This document shows positions 43,031 through 54,359 of a stretch of 64,000 nt of DNA, one piece after another (the stretch's first letter is position 1; each line of letters opens with the position of its first letter). Below the pieces are notes generated by a model. That model was given only the letters and a program-made list of their open reading frames with translations. It had not been told where the DNA came from and did no database searches. This DNA comes from Liriodendron chinense (taxonomy: Eukaryota; Streptophyta; Magnoliopsida; Magnoliales; Magnoliaceae). The DNA is taken from NCBI GenBank assembly GCA_003013855.2, contig ML058449.1, forward strand, positions 1,860,001 to 1,924,000. The letters run 5' to 3'. A program made the position numbers and the translations under genes.

Positions 43031-43579
43031 TAAATCAAATGAATTAGCAAATATTCCAAGAGCTTAAAGTTTCGGTCGATGAGATTAAGGGATGCTTGAA
43101 TGCTAGGGAAGGGACCTTTCCGGCCCAACCTTAGCCCAATCCAAAGCAAGTACATGAAGTAAGCATCCCTAATCTCCCCAACCAACATGTGGAGCAAGCC
43201 AATCCGTCACCACTCTTAGCAGTGGTAAGCAAATTGACAAATCTATTCCGGTGAAGGCCTACAAGCCTAATGATTCGGTAAATTTTGAGTATGATGACGG
43301 ATCTAATTCAGCCCCACAAGAAACGGAACGCGTTTATAAGCCCGTGGCACCATTCCCTTTGAGATTGGTTGCTCCAAAATCTCTCCCAAACTCTCATGAT
43401 ATTTTAAAGATTTTCAGATAAGTCAAGATAAACATTCCATTGCTTGATGCCATTAAACAAATTTCCTTCCTATGCCAAGTTTCTAATGGACTTATGCACA
43501 ACCAAACGCAAATATAATGTGCAGCAAAAGGCCTTTTTGAATGAGCAAGTGAGTGTTATTCTCACTCAAAAGACACACA

Positions 43580-43603
43580 CCCCCCCCCCCCCCCCCCCCC
43601 CAG

Positions 43604-43640
<37 letters not shown>
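43580..43640. repeat. C22 homopolymer followed by an AT-rich microsatellite
   Basis: A run of 22 C at 43580-43601, then AGA(AT)n to about 43640, lies between gag and protease of the gypsy element. A run this long is prone to slippage and sequencing error. Confidence 0.9.
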
Positions 43641-43641
<1 letters not shown>

Positions 43642-43699
43642 TTAAGGATCCTTGTAGCCCCACAATTTCATGCATCATTGGTGACTACCGGATTTAGCG

Positions 43700-43990
43700 T
43701 GTATTACTAGACTTAGGGGCAAGCGTAAATTTAATCCCATACTCGGTATATGAGCAACTAGGCCTTGGTGAATTAAAACCTACCAAAATTACGTTGCAAC
43801 TCGCTGATAGATCCATCTGTGTACCGAGAGGGATAGTTGAGGATGTGCTAGTCCAAGTTGACAAATTCTACTACCCAGTAGATTTTATTGTCTTGGACAC
43901 GCAGCCAGTTATGGATGCCAGCACTCAAATACCGGTGATTTTAGGTCGCCCATTCCTAGCTACATCAAACTGTAATTATTAATTGTCGAA
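43700..43990 (+). pseudogene. Athila-like aspartic protease remnant
   Basis: LDLGASVNLIPYSVYEQLGL carries the D-x-G-A active site. LQLADRSICVPRGIVEDVLV and a PVILGRPFLAT block follow, as in gypsy proteases. The frame ends at TAA after SNCNY. Confidence 0.82.
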
Positions 43991-44399
43991 ATGGGGTAAT
44001 GCAATTATCCTTTGGAAACATGACATTGGAGGTGAATGTGTTCCATTTGGGCAAAAGGCATAGGGATGATGATGATGAGCTCTTCGAGGTAAACATGCTC
44101 GAATCTTTTGAAGAAGAAGAGCTCCTCCAACTTAAATCACTAAAAAACTTGAAGACATGCTTGGCACATTTCGAGAATTCCAAAAACCCCATTATTAGTG
44201 AAATTGTGCAAGTATTGAACATTGAGAAACCGGTAGTTGATACTAGACTGTGGAGGCCTCATTTTGAAAAATTGCCACAAACCACATTGAGGCCTCTACC
44301 ATCTAACATCAAACCACTGAAGCTTGACCTTAAACCATTGCCATCCGAGCTTAAATATATATATTTTGGTCAAGAAAAAACATTCCGATTATAATTGCC

Positions 44400-45760
44400 T
44401 CTCACCTAGGGAAAGACCAAGAGCTCAAGTTGATTGAGCTACTCAAAGAACATAGGGGAGCCATAAGTTGGACAATAGCGAACCTCAAGGGGATAGACTC
44501 TTCGGTTTGCACTCACCGTATACACCTCGAAGAAAATGCGAAAATGACTAGACAACCTCAAAGAAGGCTAAATCCAAACATAATGGAGGTTGTCAAAGCC
44601 AAGGTGTTAAAACTACTAGATGTGGGTATCATCTACCCCATCTCGGATAGCCAATGGGTGAGTCCTACCCAAGTTGTCCCTAAGAAGTCCGGTATTTCAT
44701 TGTAGAAAACGCCTACAACGAGCTTATACCGACTAGATGTGACCACCGGTTGGCGTATGTGCATCGATTATCAGAAGCTCAACACGGTCACTAGGAAGGA
44801 CCACTTCCCTCTCTCATTCATGGAGCAATTTTTGGAGAGGTTAGCAGGTCACTCCTATTATTGCTTCCTAGATGGCTATTCCAGTTACAACCAAATAGAG
44901 ATAGCCCCAGAAGACCAAGAGAAGACCACCTTTACATGCCCGTTTGGATCCTTCACATACCGAGAATGCCGTTCGGGCTATGTAATGCACCCGCCACATT
45001 CCAACGATGCATGTTGAGTATTTTCTTGGACATGGTGGGATGAATTTCTTGAGGTATTCATGGACGATTTTTCTATTTTTGGTTGTACTTTTGATAAGTG
45101 CCTTAATCATTTGAAGTTGGTCTTGACAAGGTATGAGGAGAAGAACCTCATTTTAAATTGGAAAAAGTGTTATTTCATGATACAAAGAGGAATAGTCCTT
45201 AGACATATCATCTCGTCTAATGGAATAGAGGTAGACCGAGCCAAAATCGATATAATTTCCAATCTACCACCACCCAAAAGCATACACGATGTCCGGTCCT
45301 TCCTTGGACACACCTAGCTTTTATAGAAGGTTCATAAAGGATTTCAGTCATATCTCAAGGCCCTTATGTAACCTTCTCCAAAAGGAGAACCAATTTGAGT
45401 AGAGTGCCAGTATGTCAATTAGCTTTTTCAAAGCTAAAAGATATGTTGACAATCGCTCCTATCATGCAACCACCGGATTGGTCCGTACCTTTTGAGTTGA
45501 TGTGTGATGTGAGTGATTATGCTATTAGGGCGGTGTTAAGCCAAAAGAAGGATAAGAATCCCCACGTTATCTACTATGCGAGTAAGACCTTCTATCCCGC
45601 CTAATTCAATTACTTGACTATGGAGAAGGAGCTCCTAGCGGTCATTTTTACTTTGGACAAATTCAGGCATTACTTAATAGGATTCAATGTCATTGTTTAC
45701 ACAGACCATGTGGCACTGAAATACCTTCTTTCTAAGAAGGATGTTGAGCCCCGTTTCCTT
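44400..45760 (+). pseudogene. Athila-like reverse transcriptase and RNase H remnant
   Basis: RT blocks are GWRMCIDYQKLNTVTRKDHF (about 44743), YCFLDGYSSYNQIEIAPEDQ (about 44860), MPFGLCNAPATFQRC (other frame) and the catalytic FMDD at 45057-45068. RNase H blocks are PFELMCDVSDYAIRAVLSQK and YTDHVALKYLLSKK. Stops at 44703 and 45603 and frameshifts near 44975, 45035 and 45310 mean it cannot give a full protein. Confidence 0.88.
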
Positions 45761-45789
45761 TGATGGATTTACTCCTCTAAGAATTCGAT

Positions 45790-47226
45790 TTGGAGATCAA
45801 GGACAAGAAGGGAGTAGAAAATATGGTGGCGGATCATCTATCCCGCCTCGTCCTACCCAATTCCATTGACGAGTCACCTACTGAGGATTTATTCCCTGAT
45901 GAGCAACTTTTTGTTGCTATGCATCCACCATGGTATGCTAACATAGCCAATTATCTTTCCACAGGTACGATGTCGATTCATTGGACTGCGCAGGACAAAC
46001 GAAAATTTCTAAGGGAAGTGCGCAGATTTTTCTGGGATGAACCTTTACTTTTTAAATATTGCCCAAATCAAATAATTAGGAGATGTGTCCCTGATGATGA
46101 ACATAATTCTGTCATCTCCTTTTGTCATGATCAAGCATGTGGGGGTCATTTTTTCCGCCAAGAAAACCACTGCAAAAATTCTGCAATGTGGTTTCTATTG
46201 GCCTACTCTATTTAAGGACACCCATGAGTTTTGCAAAGCATGTGAGCGCTGTTAAAAGCTAAGAGTATTGTCCCGTCGAAACATGATGCCTCTTACCCCT
46301 ATTCAACATCTTGAAGTCTTCGATTGTTGGGGCATCGATTTCATGAGACCATTCCCCTCTTCTTTTGGACATGTCTATATAATGCTCACTGTAGACTATG
46401 TGTCCAAGTGGATAGAGGCCATTCTATGTCGAACTAACGATCATTGTATGGTTCTAAATTTCCTAAAAGAAAACATACTTTTCAGATTTGGAACGCCTTA
46501 AGCCTTCATTAGAGATGGCAGGTTCTTACTTTTGCAATAGGCCATTTGAAGCCTTAATCAAGAAATATGGCATTAGACATAAAGTGAGTACACCATACCA
46601 CCCACAGACAAGTGGGCAAGCTGAAATTTCCAATCAAAAAATTAAACAAATTTTAGAAAAGGCGGTGAGGCCTATCGTAAAGATTGGTCACTTAGATTAG
46701 TCGATGCTCTTTGGGCTCACCGTACGGCTTACAAGACCCCATTGGAATGTTCCCCTATAGACTTGTCTTTGGGAAAGCTTGTCACTTGCCTGTGGAGATT
46801 GAACACAAAGCCTATTGGGCTATTCGGACACTAAACTTTAATGTTGACAAGGCTAGCTCTCTTCGCAAACTCCAAATGAATGAGCTTGACGAGATCCGGA
46901 ATGATGCTTACGAGAACTCGAGGATTTACAAGAGTAGGATGAAGGCCTTTCATGACAAGCACATCTTTAAGAAATCTTTCCATGAAGGTCAGAAAGTGCT
47001 CTTGTATAATTCTCGACTTCATTTTTTTCCGAAAAAATTACGATCTCGATGGACTGGCCCATATTTTGTAAAAGAAGTTTTTCCACATGGTGCTTTTGAG
47101 ATAGAGAATGCGGCGAATGGTAACTGTTTTAAAGTGAACGGACAACGCCTTAAACCATTCATTGAAAAATTTGATTCAGAGGACATGTCCATCACTCTGG
47201 ATGATCCTGTGTATCAGGATGATTGA
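45790..47226 (+). pseudogene. Athila-like integrase remnant
   Basis: An ENMVADHLSRL linker leads to the HHCC finger, with CHDQACGGH then a frameshift near 46170 and CKACERC in the next frame. The core follows with WGIDFMRPFP (first Asp), IRDG and STPYHPQTSGQAEISNQ (Glu). An Athila-type C-terminus (GKACHLPVEIEHKAYWAIR ... LRSRWTGPYFVKEVFPHGAF) ends at TGA after VYQDD. The C-terminal 171 codons are open. Confidence 0.86.
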
Positions 47227-48367
47227 TCTCCTAGTCTGACGGAGGTATAGCGTAGGATTTTGTTTATTTGCTTTTCTGTTTTAGGTTTATTTTATTAGTA
47301 GTTTAGTTGTCGGAGTTGTACACTTCTATGATCGACTCTCTCAGGTACTATCGTTATCACTCTCTCAGGTTTATTTTACCATTGCTCTCATGTTCATGCT
47401 CATTACATATCTTTTTACATTGAGGATAATGCAAGATTTGGTTGGGGGTGAGATGAGATTCCTCATCTAGCAGTTTGTGACATTTCGAGCATTATTTGTT
47501 GAAAATTTTTCGATTTTCTGAAAATTCAAAACTCTTTTAGAAAATTTTATTTCTATGCATTCGGGATGATACGAGTATAAGAAAAGGAGATACGAAGTGA
47601 GTGATGTTGCAAGTCTTGAACTACCCTTAATATAATTGTTGATATGTGAATTCCCCTATTATATGATTAATAGAAAATTTGAACACTTTTATACCTAGTT
47701 CACATTACACGATTCTCTTGGTTTGAAAGGATTATGTGATTTGTGGATTAACTAGACTTTGATTTAAGGTGTTGAGAAACCAAGCCGGGGTACTTTGTCC
47801 ATCCTTGTCCATGGAAAAATAACGAAAGATATGGATTTCTAAAAATCCTATCTAATATATGTAAAAAGGAAATGAATGATGAAAATATGAGAATGATGGA
47901 GAATATGGTGGAAAATTACGAAAAGAGCTACCTATTACCAACTGGGGGATGGTCTACCCATAACCAAAGCCGGAAATGGGAGTTAGTGTGAAAGCCGTTG
48001 GAAGGACGGTAAGGTAAATTCCTGTCATTGGTTTGATTTTTGCTCTATACACCTTAAGATTCATAGTTTAGTTGATCTATGAAGAAGATGGTCTTAGAAA
48101 CTCATGAGATGAACATTCACTATGCACACTAGGTTGAATTTATTTAAGTTCTATTTATCAATCAATTAGTGGGGATTTCATATGAACACTTATTATGTTT
48201 TGAGAGTTTAAGGTTTCAACTTCTATCACCTAGTTTTTCTGACTTTTACACTTGTGTGTCTTGGGATGTATAGAAGAATAGTTTATGAAGGAGAGTTGGT
48301 TTTTGGAGATTTGATCTTGCTTCACGCATGTTTTGCTCGGGAATAGCAAAATGCTGGTTAGGGGGTG
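47227..48367 (+). other. noncoding 3' part of the Athila-like element
   Basis: It lies between integrase and the 3' LTR, where other Athila elements may carry an env-like ORF. No ORF over 60 codons with protein character was seen. The PPT candidate GGTTAGGGGGTG is at 48355-48366. Confidence 0.7.
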
Positions 48368-49747
48368 TGTTGAGCCTCTAATTTATATATGATCTAGCCC
48401 ATTACATCACATTATATGCATGGTTGCATGTTTAAAAGACCCATCTAATGTGTAATTTGTGATTGTAGGAGCGAGACGGAGATTTCACCATTTCAAGGCT
48501 AAAAAGGTCACTCAAGGTACATTGAAGATTAACGAACCAATTGCGAAAGAATGAAAGAAAGAGGCAAGGGAGAAAGAGAAAGAATGAAAGAAGAAGTGCA
48601 ATATTTTGCACCGAAGACCGGTCATCCGACCGGTTTGCAACTCAACAGAGACCTCCCCATTACTGCACTCTTCACTGGACCAAGCTAGACCGATCATGAG
48701 ACCGATCGGCCAGCACTCAGACCGGCCGTACACTTAACAAAGAGGGGTCAAAAAGTTCAAAAACTCACTAGACTGTTTTTGCCATTTCACGACCGGTCGT
48801 CCGACCGGTCATCCAGGAGCTCAGACCGGTCGTCCGACCGGTCGTTTGCGGAACAAAGCTTGTCCTACAAGCTCCGATTTTCTCTGCACAGTCCGTGATT
48901 TCTTGCGCTATCCGGAACCTTCCGCACTATTCTATAAAATGAGACCTAGGGCTTCATCTAAAGGCATCCTAGAAGAGATTGGAGGTCGTGGGAAGTGAAG
49001 GAGAGCAACATTGAGCGTCCACAACTCCGTCGATTCCGATTTTTCTTAGTTTTTATATCTTTTTCATTGAGTTCTAGTTGTAGTATGATAATGCTCGGCT
49101 AGAATCTCTCAGCTAGGGCTGAGAGGTGAAGTTTGTAGCCAATTTCATGTTTAATTCAGTTTAATTCAAGTATTTTCACTTTAAGTTTGAATTTTGAATG
49201 TTCTAGTTCATAAAAAGTTGATATTTTTAGAAGTTTTATGAGAGTTCATGTGCTTCGGACATGGATTCCTTGCAATTCTCTGAGATTATCATATTTTGCT
49301 TGATTAGATTCGAATTATGGTAACCCTTGAGCATGCCATAGTCCATAGGCATGGCTGTTACTCCTGAAGGCTATGATTTTGAATGCTATATGATTGAATA
49401 GGACTAGAACTTGGAAGTTCAACTTAAGTGGAATTGGATGTATTTCAATGCTTTATCTTCCAACTAGATGAGAGATAGAACTTCAAATCTAGTTGTGTTT
49501 TATGCTTGGATTGATTGGATTAACATGGGATTGCTACAAGTGGATCCTTGAAAGCCTTAGTTCCTTTAAATTACTGATTTTTCTTAAGTTACTGTTTTAA
49601 GTTAGATTTCTTAATTGAATCCCTAAATTATTTCAATCCTAGTTGCTGGAATAGTTTAGAATTTGTTTTCTAATTCCCTGTAGATCGACCTCGGTCTTAC
49701 CGAGAATTAGTACTACATCGCAGCCTTGCACTTTAGGCGAGCGAACA
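48368..49747 (+). repeat. 3' LTR of the Athila-like element (1380 bp)
   Basis: It starts TGTTGAGCCTCTAATTTAT and ends TAGGCGAGCGAACA. GACCGGTCGTCCGACCGGTC-type palindromes lie at 48617-48640 and 48790-48845, and TATAAAA at about 48933. ATGGG follows. Confidence 0.92.
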
Positions 49748-49849
49748 ATGGGGCCCACAAAAGTTTGCCCCATCAACACACCATCGAAGTGAAACTGTGT
49801 CGAGTTGGGTGGTGGCCCCTCCAATATAAGGTCAGCATTGGTCAGTGCT

Positions 49850-49987
49850 AGAAAATCTATGCGGGCCCTAACATGATCTATGTGTTTTATACATGTGGTC
49901 TATTCATTTTCACAACTCATTTTAGAGCACATCCTAAAAAATGAGACAGATTGAAATCTTAGGTGGATCACGCCACATGAAACAGTG
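49850..49987. repeat. family A left arm, cut by copia-2
   Basis: GGGCCCTAACATGATCTATG to CACATGAAACAGTGG, then an abrupt change to copia LTR text. The right arm is not found at 57080, so the locus is rearranged or truncated. Confidence 0.6.
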
Positions 49988-50487
49988 GTAAGGGGTTCCA
50001 AATCGAGATTAGGTTATCCCATGAAGGTGTTTTCATGTCCAAAGTGAGAGAGAGAGAGAAGAAGAGGAAGAGAGAAAGAGAAAGAGAGAGAGAGACAGAG
50101 AGAGAGAGAGAGGAAGCTTTTAGAAGGGAGAAGTTACTTGAAGAAGAGTTCTTCTGCGCAATCGTCATCTCAGTGCTTCTACGTCCTCGTGATCGATGAG
50201 ATCCTCCTATTTTCATAGTTCTCTTATTGTTTATCTACTCCTACGTGAGTGATGAAGGTTTGATCCAAGCGGTGTGTGTTTGTGATCGGTTGTAAATGAT
50301 TTTTTGAGATAGTGGATTGTTTGTCTGGACGAGGTCCCGTGGTTTTTACCTCTTCGAGGGTTTTCCACTTAAAAATTCTTTATGTAGTGTGGTTGATGCT
50401 TTATCTTTGATTATTGCATTATTATATCCCATAATTCTAGTGTATTGGGGGGCGAGATCCTAAGGCTTGTGTGAAACGCACCTAACA
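49988..50487 (+). repeat. 5' LTR of copia-2, lacking most of U3
   Basis: It begins at GGGGTTCCAAATCGAG, which corresponds to about 56582 in the 3' LTR, and ends CGCACCTAACA. It lacks the GGGCGCCCG palindrome zone. A (GA)n-rich tract occupies 50047-50111. Confidence 0.85.
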
Positions 50488-50490
50488 AAG

Positions 50491-50502
50491 TGGTATAAGA
50501 GA
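50491..50502 (+). promoter_or_regulatory. degraded primer-binding site of copia-2
   Basis: TGGTATAAGAGA stands in the place of TGGTATCAGAGC (intact at 2595-2584), with two changes. Confidence 0.85.
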
Positions 50503-50540
50503 GGTCAGGTTCATTGAACGGAGTGGGATCGGTTTTGAAT

Positions 50541-50943
50541 TATGGAAGGTGACTCATCAAGGATGATCAGCCTCAGTGGTTCTAACTGGACCATATGGAA
50601 GGCTAAGATGGAGGACTAGCTCTATTGCAAGGACCTATATGCTCCGATCTTAGGCATATCAGCGAAAATCAAGGATATGCTTGATGATGATTGAAAGAAG
50701 TTGGACCGAAAGGCGATGGAGTTTATTAGACAATGGTTGGATGATTCCATATTCCACCATGTGTTTACGGAAACCTCAGTCGCTAGCCTATGGTAGAAAT
50801 TGCAAGGGCTGTATGAGAGGAAGACAGCCGGCAATAAGATATTCCTGATAAGACGACTTGTGAACCTCAAGTTCAAAGATGGTGGTTCTGTGGCTGAACA
50901 CATGAATGAGGTCAGCAACATAGTGAACTAGCTCTCCGCTATG
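50541..50943 (+). pseudogene. copia-2 gag, 5' fragment
   Basis: It starts ATGGAAGGTGACTCATC, aligned with the ATG at 2544 of copia-1. It has TAG/TGA stops (for example at MED*, D*KK and LW*K). It ends at the CTATG target duplicate of the inserted element. Confidence 0.88.
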
Positions 50944-52805
50944 TGAAAGTACGTCGGTAGTCTAACACGACACCTTCGTATGTGCGGAAGCTTAAAGAGC
51001 AACTATAATTATGGCTAAACCTATAGGAGGGGGGTGATTAGGACCTTTTTGAAATTATTTTCGCCTACTTACACAATTCAACAAATTAAACTAAGTAAGC
51101 AAGAACACTTTGGCTTCCAAGCCTAAGTGGGTCTAATCACAAGACTAGCATATGGTTAAGCAATAAAAATCCTAGTCTAAGCATGCATAGGTAAATAAAT
51201 GATTTAACTAATTAAGCTCCTAACCTATGCAACCTATGTAGACTTATGAGAATGGATCAATGAGCTCAAGTTTACACAACTATTGAAAGTACATCTTGTG
51301 TGTGGATGTGCCAATCTAGTGCCTAGCATACATTCCTATCAAGCATTAATAATTAAACAATTAAACATCCAATGCTAAGATATCAATGTGCTCAAAACAA
51401 TCACAAACACAAGTATGTATAGTGGTCGACTTTGGGTTTACTCCACTCCCAGTTCAAGTACTCAACTCCTTTGAGCACACCGGCATTCACTATCGGAGGT
51501 TTTAAATGAGGTTCACCTCTCAACCTTTACATGGAGGTTTTACCGGTTCACCTCTCAACCATAACCAGAGTTTTGGACAAAGGGGTAACTCTCAACCCAA
51601 ATGGAGTTTTGGATATAGGCTAACTCTTAACCCTACGTACGTTCACTCCCGTGTTGGAGGCTCCCCCTTGGAGACTTTGTTTAGGCCTGGCTAACAGGCC
51701 AAGGAACTGCTAACGTCCCTAGATCGAGTTTGATAAACAAACTCTAAATGGACTCTCAATAAAGACAACCTTACTTGTTGGATGAGCCCCTTGTTCAGCC
51801 CCGGTTCGGGTTGCTTGATCTCCACTCTCCTGTGCTTCAATAAGCTTCCCTTGCTCCCTCGATCGTGTTGCCGTTGCGTCTCCAATGCCTCAGCTACACT
51901 TGATCAAACACCTTGCATGTGATGCCTTTGAGATGCCCAAGGTGATAGGAGGATAGGTTTGAGAACTCTACAACTGATGGGAATGGGATGCCTAGAGGTT
52001 CTCTCTTACAACGATCTTATCTTAGAGTTTTGGACAAGGATATGCCTATCAAGGAAGTTCCAAACTCTAGAGATCAAGAGGGAATGAAGGTCATCTTCTT
52101 CATGAGCTTGGAATGCTCCAATCTTGTGTTAACGCACAAGGGAGATGCCTTGCATAGGTTGGGAATGAGCCTCAAATGGTCTCCAACAATGGTGGCTTCA
52201 CTCCTCTCGAAATCCCGCTTCTTACCCCCTCAATATGAGATAAGCCCCTTTATAAAAGGTGTTCAAACGGGCAAAAAACGGCTCTGCCGACCTGTCCCGA
52301 CCGGTCGACCAACAATTAGAAAGAGACAGAGAGTTTACCGTATGAGGGGGGAGCTGTCCGACCGGTCTTGACCGGTCGGACCGACCGGTCGACCCTATGG
52401 CCTGTTTAACACAGCAAGCTACTGTTTGATCTGGCAGCCTGGTCGACCGGTCTTGACCGGTCGGACATGCTTGGGTTCAGCTCAGCTGTTTGCTGACCCA
52501 CGTATTCTTCAACCTTCTCACTTTTGCCACAATTTGGGTGATGTTTGGGGACACCTAGGGCTAATCTATGATGACTAATGGTTTCCTAATATGGTCAAGG
52601 TCATCAAAGAGGTTAAGGGGTTGGATTTTGGTTAAGGTTAAGGCACATCAAGGCATCACTTTTACCTGTTCCTTCTTCCTTGATGCAGCGGGGCCACTTA
52701 AGTCTTCGGTCTTCGTCTTCATTAAGCTCAACCGACACTAGACTCACTGACATAAGTGATTGACAAACAAGGTGCACTAGTATGCCACAAAAAAGTGCAC
52801 TAACA
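50944..52805. mobile_element. 1.86 kb TG...CA insertion in copia-2 gag, probably a solo LTR
   Basis: It starts TGAAAGTACGTCGG and ends GTGCACTAACA, between perfect 5-bp duplicates CTATG (50939-50943 and 52806-52810). Removing it rejoins the gag text. It has no protein motifs. It contains short repeats (GGTTCACCTCTCAACC, GAGTTTTGGA) at 51500-51640 and GACCGGTCG palindromes at 52298-52466. Confidence 0.78.
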
Positions 52806-53340
52806 CTATGAAGATGGTCCTGGATGATAAACTTCAAGCTTTGCTACTGCTTAGCTCATTGTCTGACAGTTAGGAGACATTGGTAGTGTCTCTGAGTAAC
52901 TCCGCGCTAGACGGAAAGGTATCCATGGAACAAGTAACAAGCTGTTTCTTCAATGATGAGACAAGGAGGAAGTCTTTGGGGCCTGCTCAACAAGAGGCCC
53001 TTGTGACATAAGATAGGGGGAGAGGAAAGAACATAAAGGGCGGAAAGGCCCGAGATAAATCAAGAGGCAAGTCGGTTGCTAGGAAAGATGTTGAATGCTG
53101 AAATTGTGGCAAGAATGGCCACTATAAGCATGAATGTCACAAGAAGAAGGGTGACAAGAAGGGTAAAGGAAAAGAGAAGGAAGATGAATCAGATTCTACT
53201 GCGGTGGCCTCAGATGGTGACGCTGTGGTTATTCTTTCGGCAGATCACGATGTTTGTCTCACAGGCTTCGAGTCAGGACACCGACTGGGTGATAGATTCG
53301 GGAGCCTCGTTTCATGCGACTCCACGCAGGGATTTCTTTA
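52806..53340 (+). pseudogene. copia-2 gag 3' part with zinc knuckle
   Basis: It continues KMVLDDKLQALLLLSSLSD. The CCHC knuckle reads C-stop-NCGKNGHYKHEC, with TGG changed to TGA at 53099-53101. The protease region DTDWVIDSGASFHATP follows at 53278-53325, one frame away from the next segment. Confidence 0.85.
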
Positions 53341-53871
53341 CAATGCTACAAGTCAGGTGACTATGGGACAATGAAGATGGAAAATTCTGGTGTTTCGAAG
53401 ATCATCGGGGTCGGTGATATTTGTGTGAAGACTGATGTGGGCTACACGTTGGTTCTCAGGGATGTGAGGCACATTCCAGACCTTCACCTCAGCTTGATGT
53501 CAACGGAAAGGTTAGATGATGATGGCTATGAAAGTCGGTTTGTTGGTGGGAGTTGGAAGTTCATCAAGGGTTCGTTGATTACTGCCAAAGGGAAGAAGTG
53601 TTGCACCTTTTACAAGGTTAGTGTTAGTGTGTGCAAGGGTGGGTTGAACACAGCAGAAGATTCAGCTACTGAGGTGTGGCATAGGCTTCTAGGCCACATG
53701 AATGAAAAAGGGCTTCAACTACTAGCAAAGAAGCGGCTCCTTCCAGACGTGATAGGTATACCTCTCAAAACCTGTATTGACTGTTTATCTGGGAAATAGC
53801 ATAGAATTTCTTTTGTTAAAACCACTTCTCATATTAATAAAGTACATGCATTAGATTTTGTTTCTTATGGT

Positions 53872-53908
<37 letters not shown>

Positions 53909-54350
53909 GATCATTGAAGTGCATCCGCACTGACAATGGTGGTGAATACATATGTGACTTCCACGAGTATTGTAAGTCACTGGGTATGCGGCATGAACAG
54001 ACGGTTCCTAAGACCCCCCAGCATAAAGGTGTAGCTGAACGTATGAATCGCACCATTGTAGAAAGAATCAGATACATATTATCCCATGCAAAGTTGCCTA
54101 AGATGTTCTGAGGAGAAGCAATGCACACAACGGTGTATTTGATAAACAGGTCTCTATTAGCCCCGTTGAATGTAGAAGTACCTGAGAAAGTGTGGATTGG
54201 ACATGATCCATCGTACAATCATCTTAGGGTGTTTGGATGCAAGGCATCCATTCGCGTACTAAAGGATGAGAGGTCCAAACTCGATATGAAGATTAGGCAG
54301 TGTGTGTTTTTAGGGTACGGTGATGAAAAGTTTGGTTATAGGTTGTGAGA
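53341..54350 (+). pseudogene. copia-2 protease end and integrase, with (GA)n replacement
   Basis: Unlike copia-1, it keeps the GAG-pre-integrase region with WHRLLGHMNEKGL and CIDC, the complete HHCC finger. A (GA)n tract at 53873-53904 replaces about 50 codons that copia-1 has between VYYDVCGP and VERETGRS, including the first catalytic Asp region. Downstream DNGGEY and GVAERMNR are present. Stops lie at 53798 and 54109. Confidence 0.85.
53873..53904. repeat. (GA)n tract inside integrase
   Basis: About 16 GA units expanded from the GAGAGAGAGAC that encodes ERE in copia-1. Confidence 0.95.
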
Positions 54351-54359
54351 TCTGACCGA

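Larger units (their letters stand above)
35773..49747 (+). mobile_element. Ty3/gypsy retrotransposon, Athila-like, decayed
   Basis: 5' LTR at 35773-41468 (interrupted), PBS region GGTGCTGTTGTCGGGGA at 41475, decayed gag, protease, RT, RNase H and integrase, about 1.1 kb of noncoding DNA, then the 3' LTR at 48368-49747. Flanks GTGGG and ATGGG form a one-mismatch TSD. Domain order RT-RNaseH-IN, the PBS type and RT blocks such as GWRMCIDYQKLNTVTRKDHF indicate the Athila lineage. The coding region has many stops and frameshifts. No env-like ORF is present after integrase. Confidence 0.88.
34020..49765. repeat. one family A repeat split into three pieces by two retroelement insertions
   Basis: The pieces are 34020-34390, 35694-35772 and 49748-about 49765. 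Joined, they read through the family A order: CATGATGTATGTGTTACATC at the left, then ACTTGAGCTTTTGTCTGCT, CTTGAGCTTATGCCCTAAAA and ATACATCATGGTGGG, ending ATGGGGCCCAC. The breaks coincide exactly with LTR ends and 5-bp near-identical duplications. Confidence 0.8.

Noticed and set aside
53865..54218. Minus-strand ORF ending in SLSLSLSLS
   Set aside because: It is antisense to copia integrase, and the repeat is the (GA)n tract.
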